Assembly (NCBI GenBank): GCA_963971225.1 | Contig: OZ020270.1 | Span: 73,548,432 to 73,612,431 of the forward strand | Length of the DNA: 64,000 nucleotides | DNA from: Melieria omissa | Lineage: Eukaryota; Arthropoda; Insecta; Diptera; Ulidiidae | Reading direction: 5' to 3' | Part shown: in pieces, positions 49,462-60,923 of the stretch | Layout: each line of letters starts with the position of its first letter | Position numbering within the stretch: position 1 is the first letter of the stretch | Position numbers and translations under genes: made by a program | The notes under the pieces: generated by a model | Told to the model about the DNA's origin: nothing | Seen by the model: the letters and a program-made list of their open reading frames with translations, nothing else | Database searches by the model: none

Positions 49462-50532
49462 GGGGAGGTTCTTTCAAATTTTTTTGAAAAAATCGTGGTT
49501 TTTTTTCACATAAAATGAAAGCTGTATGTCCGTAGAATATGTGTACGAAAGGATTTTTCGATACGATCGCCTTGTCCGCATACGAGTTTGTTTCTTCTAC
49601 AGTGTTTTTCCCAGTTTTTGCCCGGAGCTGCTATCTTTCAACACGTTTTTCTCGAAACCACGTTTTCCATCTGAATTTCAAGGATATCTTTTGATCTATT
49701 GTTCTAATTTCCTTAATCTAAAGCATGTTTGAAAGGTGATCATTTTCTGTATGGCTTATACCTAAAACGAGCATAAGTTACTATTAAATTGTTATTTATA
49801 ATTAAGGTTTAATAACAAAAAAAGTGGCAAAAAAAATTTGTTTTTTTCGAGCGTTCACATTTCAGTCAATTTTTGGTCAAAAATCATTATAGTTAGGTAT
49901 AAGCCATAGAAAATTTCATCTACTTTCATTTAAAAAAACCTTTTTCATTTCAGATTACTACAAGAGGCTGTAGGCTGGAAATTCGGAGACTAGATTTTTC
50001 AGGCAGTGATCGACGAAAGCCGCCATTGTTCAGCCGCCATTTTGAATTTTGTTACAAAAAATATATCATATTATTGTATAGGGTGTGCAGCTGCCGTGGC
50101 TCAGTTGGTTAGTGCGCGGTCCAGCGAGTCGCATGCAGAGCGACGCAAGATCGAATACTGCCTGTAATAACACCTAAAAAAAATAACGGGAAACTCGTTT
50201 TCTCTTTCGGTGGCTGTCCTCTCAGCTGGAAATGGCAAACCTCTGAGAGTAAAAATTGCCTATGAAAAAGCTCCCAACCTGCCGTTCGGAACCGGCATAA
50301 AACTGTAGGTCCCTTCCACCCGCGTACAAAATTCACACGCACAACACGGGTGGTTGCGGGAAGCTAGGCCTTAGTCTCGCGTAAGCGGGCTGTCGTGCCA
50401 ATCAATTAATTAATTAATATAATAAAATACCCATTCAACCGTCAAAACCGGATGTTTCTATGTTTTTTCATCATGCCACAAATCATTTCCAAACTTGGGC
50501 CTTTTTTTGGCCAAATTTGAAAGAACCTCCCC
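49462..50532. mobile_element. TTAA-flanked MITE, unit 10
   Basis: TTAA at 49458-49461 and 50533-50536. Forward core, GGCTGGAAATTC variant. Confidence 0.8.
50093..50429 (+). mobile_element. tRNA-derived SINE, unit 10
   Basis: Nested in the unit 10 MITE; TTAGTGCGC variant. Confidence 0.72.
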
Positions 50533-50696
50533 TTAAGTGTTTATAAGATTATTCGAAAGTTGAACAATTATTCGACTATTCGAAGCACATCGACTATTCG
50601 AATAGCACTATTCGAATACTATTCGTACAAACAACCACTATTCGAATAATCGATTAATCGATTTTCAAACTATTCGATTACTTTCAAGAGCCCTAC

Positions 50697-53600
50697 ATGC
50701 TGGTTGTCAAAATGGTTTGTTTACATTTTTCATTCCGTTGTGGTTTGAATTCAAACTGTCTTATCTGCAAACGATTGCGACTGAAGGTTTTATTAAAAAT
50801 TTTGTGTATTTTCACGATTTTCACGACGAAAAAGTGTACCATTTGTGGGAAAAAACGGCGTCGGGGCACTGGACCTTTTTTTCAAGTTCCTCTCGACGAC
50901 CGTAGAAGAGGCATTTGGATTGCAAAATGTAATTTTGTGTTCCCGGCTCGTTCGTTTGTTTGCGGGGATCATTTTTTGGCAACTGATTTTATCAGAGGGC
51001 CAAAAATGATCAAGTTAATGCCACATGCAGCACCGTTGCCGTAAGTATATGAAATTTAAGCCTACCGAAACATTAAATTGGCAGTGGCAGAGCATGTGCA
51101 CAAAACTTAAATTCAAATGAATTTGATTTATTATAACGCGAGCATTTCGCATTACGATGTCCCCCAGGAGGAGCAGTTCGAAGACCTGCTAATTTTACTA
51201 CATCCACCAAAAGAGTGCAAGGAGTTCTATACCCAGACAGAGTAAGTTTCAATGAGATGTATTTGAAAACTTGATTGTAATTTATACTTGTAGCCCAATA
51301 ATCCAGGAATATTTTATGGAAAAAGAAATTTCGGACTTAAAAAAAGAAGTCAAAAAATTAAAGGAGGAGAACAAGCGCCTACAGCACAGACTGGACGAAT
51401 GCGAGGCGATTGTGTCAACTGTGAGATCCATATTCACAGATGGACAAGTGAGAAAAATGGTGTACCAGGTATTGTTTATTGTATTAACCACAACTTGAAC
51501 GATGTTAATGCGAATTGTATATGTTTGTTTATTTCACAGAACGAAATATTAAATGGAGTTGGCCTGATATTTCAAGCACCATATGCCTGCACGCGTCTGG
51601 GCCATGTGCATATAATCACTTATATACAAAAGGCTTCCCGCTGCCCCATGTCTCCACTCTTCAACGCTGGTATAGAATGGTTGACGTAAGTGAGGGAATT
51701 CTGTCAACAGCCATGGATTTGATGCGACACATAACAGATTTGTCAAATGAAGCCAAAATCTGTGTTCTCGCGTTCGACGAGATGAAAGTCGCAGAAACTT
51801 ACGAATACGACCAAAGAGCGGACTGTGTACGGAAACCTGCCAATTATGTCCAGGTGGTGATGGCGAGGGGTCTGAAGAAATCGTGGAAGCAACCCGTTTT
51901 CTACGATTTCGACCAGCAAATGACCAAACCAATTTTGATTTCGGTAATCTCGGCACTACACCACGCAGGTTTTTCTGTGGTGGCAATTGTTTGTGACATG
52001 GGACTCACAAAACGAAAGCTGTGGAAAAGTTTGGAAGTAACAGTAGGTGAGTAATATGTTTGAATTTAATTTAATCAGTTTGAGTTTACATAAGCAATTT
52101 TTTTCGTAATTTAGACCAGCCATACTTCGAACACCCCGTGAATAAAAAGGAAAAAATATTCACTTTTGCCGACGCTCCCCATCTTCTAAAATTAATCAGA
52201 AACCACTTCCTGGACACCGAAATTATGTGGAAGGGCGAACTGCTGACAACGCGCAGCTTAGCTGATCTGCTCAAACATACGAGCACATCAGACGCGTCAA
52301 TTACATTCAAACTGACGACCGAACATCTAACAGTTAAAGGAGTCGGTATGTTATTTATGTTATGATGTTATGTTCGCTAATGTTAACAACAAAATTCGTT
52401 ACAATTTTTAGCCCGTCAAAAAATTAAGTTAACAGCACAAGTATTTTCAAATACCACCGCCGCTGCTATACGACGCTCATTAGGAATGGACATGAAATGA
52501 TTCAGCTTGTTAATGATTGGTTTGATGTCCTCAATTCCTCAAATAGTCAAATTAAAAAATTTTTAAATTAAAATTTGTATGTATTTTTACAGGAACCATA
52601 TGGTGTAAAGCTCAAAAGCCAAGATAAGGTTATTGAGCGGATGAATGCCTTCATGTCTTCTCCAATTATTCCAAACAAAAAAAGTCTGGAAATATTTCAA
52701 AAAGGAATTTTAATGACTAATTCCGCCTTGGTAATGCTCCACCAATATGTTAAGGCGAAGTGCAATATGGAGTACTTTCTAACAAACCGCCTTAACCAGG
52801 ATGTGTTGGAGCACTTCTTTGGGGCAATTCGAAGCAAGGGTGGTCTGAATGATCATCCTTCCCCCAAGGAGTTTAAATACCGGCTGAGGAAATATATCTT
52901 AGGTATGTTTCATATTAATTTCGTGTAATTTTTTTAATATTAATTTTTTAATTTAATTAATTTTTTCATTAATTTCTTAATCACTATTTAGCCAGAAATA
53001 CCGAGCACCTAAGAGGAATAGGCAATGTTTCTAAGGACACAACGGGTTGGCTCGGCACCGTACACAAACATGGCGACCAGGCCGAGATTACCCTTGACAG
53101 CTTGAATGAGTCCTCAATTTCCTTCGACAGTCCTGACCCAGAGGAAGAGTCGGGAATCATCGCTGATTTTAATACGGACTCATTGCATGACATCGGCGTG
53201 CTTCATGAAGACGCAAAAAGCCAGGTCCGCGATTCCTAAGCGCAATTAAAGAAATGGAGAGCGTGTTCTACGCAATAAATCAAATGAAAATTTCATATCG
53301 AAAAAATCTTCTGAAGCGATTGCTGGAAAAAAGCGCCCACGTAGGCGTCCCAGAGCATGTGAAGCGATTTTTCTTCACATGCAGAATTCATTTCCGTGTG
53401 CACCATTTAAACAAGCGCTTAAAGAGGATGAAGGCCAAACAAAAAATAATGGGGTACAAAAAATTCATCAAAATCAATCTGTAAAACTGGGAGAGAAAAA
53501 AGGTGAAATTAATCATTCCATTTTTTAAATATTTGTTTACTTATACAGCACACGCAGCGGCCACACCTTCACTAGCTAGAGGCTTCAAGACAGCAGTGCA

Positions 53601-53722
53601 CTCTGAAAGTGGTAAGAGAAGCAAAAGTTAAAATCATTACATTTTTTAAATTTATATTTACTTATACAGCACATGCGGCTACAGCCCTTCGTTGGAGTCT
53701 TGCCTGACTGATGTTAAATAAA
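50697..53722 (+). pseudogene. P-like transposase copy 10 (exon 6 truncated, donor lost)
   Basis: The 10-bp insertion and SNEAKICV resemble copies 6-7, and exon 7 (52575-52928) keeps LEHFF. Exon 6 has the 22-bp loss (52493) and a second deletion of about 55 bp at 52540 that removes the end of exon 6 and its 5' splice site, fusing CAATTCCTC to intron sequence. A P-to-L change lies in the C-terminal segment (KNLLKRLL, 53310). No transposase is possible from this copy. Confidence 0.87.
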
Positions 53723-54319
53723 CGATTGAGCTCAACCGCTCACGACGCCTCTCTGATCAAGTACTGAGCGGTGACCAATAAGGTACACCATAATGGACAG
53801 CGAGAAGGTTTAGTGGGTTCAAGTCTCACACTGACGGCTTCGGCCAAGGGCTTTCGATGCTTCCTCCTCGTAAAACAAAACAAAAAAAAAAAACACTTTT
53901 CCAAAACCTTAAATTAATAAATTTGCCTTAGTCCAAATAAGTATCTGCAGTGCAGCAACGTTTCTCGATGTCCGCGTTGTAGGAACTATCTTGCACATTT
54001 ATTGCCACTCGCTGTGCTGCGTCACTCCTGAACTCAGCGTTTTCGTTGGCAAAGCACTGAAAAAATAGTTTTTCTCGTATAAAATACTTCAATGTTTCTT
54101 TTTACTGCTTACTTTTTACCAGCAGCAGTCAATTTCGTGTTTTTCTCGTTTCCTTTGTTCACTTGAATCGTAAGAAATGTATCAGCTGATTTTGACAAGC
54201 AGCATGCCCAAAAGCACTAACAAAATACATGGGAATCCTAGTGCTACTTCCCCTTATACCCTTATAAGGTCGTATCACCTTATTAATACACCTTGTCTAT
54301 GTGTTTATTTGCTTAGTGG

Positions 54320-54340
54320 CATGATGAAATAAACAAGGTG
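54320..54340 (+). repeat. P-type left terminal repeat, unit 11
   Basis: Same 21 bases; start of the 5137-bp unit. Confidence 0.75.
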
Positions 54341-54532
54341 AAGCGAGTAGATGGCATACCCTTATTTTGACAAAAGAGCTTTTGAAAAACTGACGTTTTC
54401 AAAATAAATTCTCTCAAAACATGAAAGTCTTCTTCTTTCTTCTTACTACTGTACACTACAATATATATATTTCAGGAAAAAATTTCCAGCAACTTTGAAA
54501 GGAAACAAAAATATTCGATTTTAAAAACTTAA

Positions 54533-55605
54533 GGGGAGGTTCTTTCAAATTTTTTTGAAAAAATAGTGTTTTTTTTCACATAAAATGAAAGCTGTATGTC
54601 CGTAGAATATGTGTACGAAAGGATTTTTCGATACGATCGCCTTGTCCGCATACGAGTTTGTTTCTTCTACAGTGTTTTTCCCAGTTTTTGCCCGGAGCTG
54701 CTATCTTTCAACACGTTTTTCTCGAAACCACGTTTTCCATCTGAATTTCAAGGATATCTTTTGATCTATTGTTCTAATTTCCTTAATCTAAAGCATGTTT
54801 GAAAGGTGATCATTTTCTGTATGGCTTATACCTAAAACGAGCATAAGTTACTATTAAATTGTTATTTATAATTAAGGTTTAATAACAAAAAAAGTGGCAA
54901 AAAAAATTTGTTTTTTTCGAGCGTTCACATTTCAGTCAATTTTTGGTCAAAAATCATTATAGTTAGGTATAAGCCATAGAAAATTTCATCTACTTTCATT
55001 AAAAAAAACCTTTTTAATTTCAGATTACTACAAGAGGCTGTAGGCTTGAAATTCGGAGACTAGATTTTTCAGGCAGTGATTTCGGCTTTCGTCGGCCATT
55101 GTTCAGCCGCCATTTTGAATTTTGTTACAAAAAATATATCATATTATTGTATAGGGTGTGCAGCCGCCGTGGCTCAGTTGGTTAGTGCGCGGTCCAGCGA
55201 GTCGCATGCAGAGCGACGCAAGATCGAATACTGCCTGTAATAACACCTAAAAAAAATAACGGGAAACTCGTTTTCTCTTTCGGTGGCTGTCCTCTCAGCT
55301 GGAAATGGCAAACCTCTGAGAGTAAAAATTGCCTATGAAAAAGCTCCCAACCTGCCGTTCGGAACCGGCATAAAACTGTAGGTCCCTTCCACCCGCGTAC
55401 AAAATTCACACGCACAACACGGGTGGTTGCGGGAAGCTAGGCCTTAGTCTCGCGTAAGCGGGCTGTCGTGCCAATCAATTAATTAATTAATATAATAAAA
55501 TACCCATTCAACCGTCAAAACCGGATGTTTCTATGTTTTTTCATCATGCCACAAATCATTTCCAAACTTGGGCCTTTTTTTGGCCAAATTTGAAAGAACC
55601 TCCCC
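54533..55605. mobile_element. TTAA-flanked MITE, unit 11 (inverted core)
   Basis: TTAA at 54529-54532 and 55606-55609. Reversed core CGGCTTTCGTCG at 55083-55094, as in unit 5. Confidence 0.8.
55166..55502 (+). mobile_element. tRNA-derived SINE, unit 11
   Basis: Nested in the unit 11 MITE; CAGCCGCCG upstream as in units 2-3 but TTAGTGCGC inside. Confidence 0.72.
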
Positions 55606-55789
55606 TTAAGTGTTTATAAGATTATTCGAAAGTTGAACAATTATTCGACTATTCGAAGCACATCGACTATTCGAATAGCACTATTCGAATACTATTCGTA
55701 CAAACAACCACTATTCGAATAATCGATTAATCGATTTTCAAACTATTCGATTACTTTCAAGAGCCCTACATGCTGGTTGTCAAAATGGT

Positions 55790-58700
55790 TTGTTTACATT
55801 TTTCATTCCGTTGTGGTTTGAATTCAAACTGTCTTATCTGCGACTGAAGGTTTTATTAAAAATTTTGTGTATTTTCACGATTTTCACGACGAAAAAGTGT
55901 ACCATTTGTGGGAAAAAACGGCGTCGGGGCACTGGACCTTTTTTTCAAGTTCCTCTCGACGACCGTAGAAGAGGCATTTGGATTGCAAAATGTAATTTTG
56001 TGTTCCCGGCTCGTTCGTTTGTTTGCGGGGATCATTTTTTGGCAACTGATTTTATCAGAGGGCCAAAAATGATCAAGTTAATGCCACATGCAGCACCGTT
56101 GCCGTAAGTATATGAAATTTAAGCCTACCGAAACATTAAATTGGCAGTGGCAGAGCATGTGCACAAAACTTAAATTCAAATGAATTTGATTTATTATAAC
56201 GCGAGCATTTCGCATTACGATGTCCCCCAGGAGGAGCAGTTCGAAGACCTGCTAATTTTACTACATCCACCAAAAGAGTGCAAGGAGTTCTATACCCAGA
56301 CAGAGTAAGTTTCAATGAGATGTATTTGAAAACTTGATTGTAATTTATACTTGTAGCCCAATAATCCAGGAATATTTTATGGAAAAAGAAATTTCGGACT
56401 TAAAAAAAGAAGTCAAAAAATTAAAGGAGGAGAACAAGCGCCTACAGCACAGACTGGACGAATGCGAGGCGATTGTGTCAACTGTGAGATCCATATTCAC
56501 AGATGGACAAGTGAGAAAAATGGTGTACCAGGTATTGTTTATTGTATTAACCACAACTTGAACGATGTTAATGCGAATTGTATATGTTTGTTTATTTCAC
56601 AGAACGAAATATTAAATGGAGTTGGCCTGATATTTCAAGCACCATATGCCTGCACGCGTCTGGGCCATGTGCATATAATCACTTATATACAAAAGGCTTC
56701 CCGCTGCCCCATGTCTCCACTCTTCAACGCTGGTATAGAATGGTTGACGTAAGTGAGGGAATTCTGTCAACAGCCATGGATTTGATGCGACACATAACAG
56801 ATTTGTCAAATGAAGACAAAATCTGTGTTCTCGCGTTCGACGAGATGAAAGTCGCAGAAACTTACGAATACGACCAAAGAGCGGACTGTGTACGGAAACC
56901 TGCCAATTATGTCCAGGTGGTGATGGCGAGGGGTCTGAAGAAATCGTGGAAGCAACCCGTTTTCTATGATTTCGACCAGCAAATGACCAAACCAATTTTG
57001 ATTTCGGTAATCTCGGCACTACACCACGCAGGTTTTTCTGTGGTGGCAATTGTTTGTGACATGGGACTCACAAAACGAAAGCTGTGGAAAAGTTTGGAAG
57101 TAACAGTAGGTGAGTAATATGTTTGAATTTAATTTAATAAGTTTGAGTTTACATAAGCAATTTTTTTCGTAATTTAGACCAGCCATACTTCGAACACCCC
57201 GTGAATAAAAAGGAAAAAATATTCACTTTTGCCGACGCTCCCCATCTTCTAAAATTAATCAGAAACCACTTCCTGGACACCGAAATTATGTGGAAGGGCG
57301 AACTGCTGACAACGCGCAGCTTAGCTGATCTGCTCAAACATACGAGCACATCAGACGCGTCAATTACATTCAAACTGACGACCGAACATCTAACAGTTAA
57401 AGGAGTCGGTATGTTATTTATGTTATGATGTTATGTTCGCTAATGTTAACAACAAAATTCGTTACAATTTTTAGCCCGTCAAAAAGTTAAGTTAACAGCA
57501 CAAGTATTTTCAAATACCACCGCCGCTGCTATACGACGCTCATTAGGAATGGACATATACAAGCCAACACAAACAGCTGAAATGATTCAGCTTGTTAATG
57601 ATTGGTTTGATGTCCTCAATTCCTCCATGGGAACATTTGGGTACCCAGGAAAGGTAATTTTTCTTTCCAATAAAGCCGAAAAATAGTTAAATTAAAAAAT
57701 TTTTAAATTAAAATTTGTATGTATTTTTACAGGAACCATATGGTGTAAAGCTCAAAAGCCAAGATAAGGTTATTGAGCGGATGAATGCCTTCATGTCTTC
57801 TCCAATTATTCCAAACAAAAAAAGTCTGGAAATATTTCAAAAAGGAATTTTAATGACTAATCCGCCTTGGTAATGCTCCACCAATATGTTAAGGCGAAGT
57901 GCAATATGGAGTACTTTCTAACAAACGCCTTAACCAGGATGTGTTGGAGCACTTCTTTGGGGCAATTCGAAGCAAGGGTGGTCTGAATGATCATCCTTCC
58001 CCCAAGGAGTTTAAATACCGGCTGAGGAAATATATCTTAGGTATGTTTCATATTAATTTCGTGTAATTTTTTTAATATTAATTTTTTAATTTAATTAATT
58101 TTTTCATTAATTTCTTAATCACTATTTAGCCAGAAATACCGAGCACCTAAGAGGAATAGGCAATGTTTCTAAGGACACAACGGGTTGGCTCGGCACCGTA
58201 CACAAACATGGCGACCAGGCCGAGATTACCCTTGACAGCTTGAATGAGTCCTCAATTTCCTTCGACAGTCCTGACCCAGAGGAAGAGTCGGGAATCATCG
58301 CTGATTTTAATACGGACTCATTGCATGACATCGGCGTGCTTCATGAAGACGCAAAAAGCCAGGTCCGCGATTCCTAAGCGCAATTAAAGAAATGGAGAGC
58401 GTGTTCTACGCAATAAATCAAATGAAAATTTCATATCGAAAAAATCTTCTGAAGCGATTGCTGGAAAAAAGCGCCCACGTAGGCGTCCCAGAGCATGTGA
58501 AGCGATTTTTCTTCACATGCAGAATTCATTTCCGTGTGCACCATTTAAACAAGCGCTTAAAGACGATGAAGGCCAAACAAAAAATAATGGGGTACAAAAA
58601 ATTCATCAAAATCAATCTGTAAAACTGGGAGAGAAAAAAGGTGAAATTAATCATTCCATTTTTTAAATATTTGTTTACTTATACAGCACACGCAGCGGCC

Positions 58701-58860
58701 ACACCTTCACTAGCTAGAGGCTTCAAGACAGCAGTGCACTCTGAAAGTGGTAAGAGAAACAAAAGTTAAAATCATTACATTTTTTAAATTTATATTTACT
58801 TATACAGCACATGCGGCTACAGCCCTTCGTTGGAGTCTTGCCTGACTGATGTTAAATAAA
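55790..58860 (+). pseudogene. P-like transposase copy 11 (two exon 7 deletions)
   Basis: Exons 1-6 are as in the most intact copies without the 10-bp insertion. Exon 7 has lost one T in ACTAATTCCGCC (about 57860) as well as the C at AAACCGCC (about 57926), so most of the segment before LEHFF is out of frame. Shares KNLLKRLL in the C-terminal segment with copy 10. Confidence 0.87.
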
Positions 58861-59456
58861 CGATTGAGCTCAACCGCTCACGACGCCTCTCTGATCAAGT
58901 ACTGAGCGGTGACCAATAAGGTACACCATAATGGACAGCGAGAAGGTTTAGTGGGTTCAAGTCTCACACTGACGGCTTCGGCCAAGGGCTTTCGATGCTT
59001 CCTCCTCGTTAAACAAAACAAAAAAAAAAAAACTTTTCCAAAACCTTAAATTAATAAATTTGCCTTAGTCCAAATAAGTATCTGCAGTGCAGCAACGTTT
59101 CTCGATGTCCGCGTTGTAGGAACTATCTTGCACATTTATTGCCACTCGCTGTGCTGCGTCACTCCTGAACTCAGCGTTTTCGTTGGCAAAGCACTGAAAA
59201 AATAGTTTTTCTCGTATAAAATACTTCAATGTTTCTTTTTACTGCTTACTTTTTACCAGCAGCAGTCAATTTCGTGTTTTTCTCGTTTCCTTTGTTCACT
59301 TGAATCGTAAGAAATGTATCAGCTGATTTTGACAAGCAGCATGCCCAAAAGCACTAACAAAATACATGGGAATCCTAGTGCTACTTCCCCTTATACCCTT
59401 ATAAGGTCGTATCACCTTATTAATACACCTTGTCTATGTGTTTATTTGCTTAGTGG

Positions 59457-59477
59457 CATGATGAAATAAACAAGGTG
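59457..59477 (+). repeat. P-type left terminal repeat, unit 12
   Basis: Same 21 bases; start of the last, interrupted unit. Confidence 0.75.
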
Positions 59478-59669
59478 AAGCGAGTAGATGGCATACCCTT
59501 ATTTTGACAAAAGAGCTTTTGAAAAACTGACGTTTTCAAAATAAATTCTCTCAAAACATGAAAGTCTTCTTCTTTCTTCTTACTACTGTACACTACAATA
59601 TATATATTTCAGGAAAAAATTTCCAGCAACTTTGAAAGGAAACAAAAATATTCGATTTTAAAAACTTAA

Positions 59670-60739
59670 GGGGAGGTTCTTTCAAATTTTTTTGAAAAAA
59701 TCGTGTTTTTTTTTCACATAAAATGAAAGCTGTATGTCCGTAGAATATGTGTACGAAAGGATTTTTCGATACGATCGCCTTGTCCGCATACGAGTTTGTT
59801 TCTTCTACAGTGTTTTTCCCAGTTTTTGCCCGGAGCTGCTATCTTTCAACACGTTTTTCTCGAAACCACGTTTTCCATCTGAATTTCAAGGATATCTTTT
59901 GATCTATTGTTCTAATTTCCTTAATCTAAAGCATGTTTGAAAGGTGATCATTTTCTGTATGGCTTATACCTAAAACGAGCATAAGTTACTATTAAATTGT
60001 TATTTATAATTAAGGTTTAATAACAAAAAAAGTGGCAAAAAAAATTTGTTTTTTTCGAGCGTTCACATTTCAGTCAATTTTTGGTCAAAAATCATTATAG
60101 TTAGGTATAAGCCATAGAAAATTTCATCTACTTTCATTTAAAAAAACCTTTTTCATTTCAGATTACTACAAGAGGCTGTAGGCTTGAAATTCGGAGACTA
60201 GATTTTTCAGGCAGTGATCGACGAAAGCCGCCATTGTTCAGCCGCCATTTTGAATTTTGTTACAAAAAATATATCATATTATTGTATAGGGTGTGCAGCC
60301 GCCGTGGCTCAGTTGGTTAGTGCGCGGTCCAGCGAGTCGCATGCAGAGCGACGCAAGATCGAATAATGCCTGTAATAACACCTAAAAAAATAACGGGAAA
60401 CTCGTTTTCTCTTTCGGTGGCTGTCCTCTCAGCTGGAAATGGCAAACCTCTGAGAGTAAAAATTGCCTATGAAAAAGCTCCCAACCTGCCGTTCGGAACC
60501 GGCATAAAACTGTAGGTCCCTTCCACCCGCGTACAAAATTCACACGCACAACACGGGTGGTTGCGGGAAGCTAGGCCTTAGTCTCGCGTAAGCGGGCTGT
60601 CGTGCCAATCAATTAATTAATTAATATAATAAAATACCCATTCAACCGTCAAAACCGGATGTTTCTATGTTTTTTCATCATGCCACAAATCATTTCCAAA
60701 CTTGGGCCTTTTTTTGGCCAAATTTGAAAGAACCTCCCC
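59670..60739. mobile_element. TTAA-flanked MITE, unit 12
   Basis: TTAA at 59666-59669 and 60740-60743. Forward core. Confidence 0.8.
60301..60636 (+). mobile_element. tRNA-derived SINE, unit 12
   Basis: Nested in the unit 12 MITE; one base shorter in the A-run after AACACC and a B-box change (GAATAATGCC). Confidence 0.72.
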
Positions 60740-60923
60740 TTAAGTGTTTATAAGATTATTCGAAAGTTGAACAATTATTCGACTATTCGAAGCACATCGA
60801 CTATTCGAATAGCACTATTCGAATACTATTCGTACAAACAACCACTATTCGAATAATCGATTCATCGATTTTCAAACTATTCGATTACTTTCAAGAGCCC
60901 TACATGCTGGTTGTCAAAATGGT

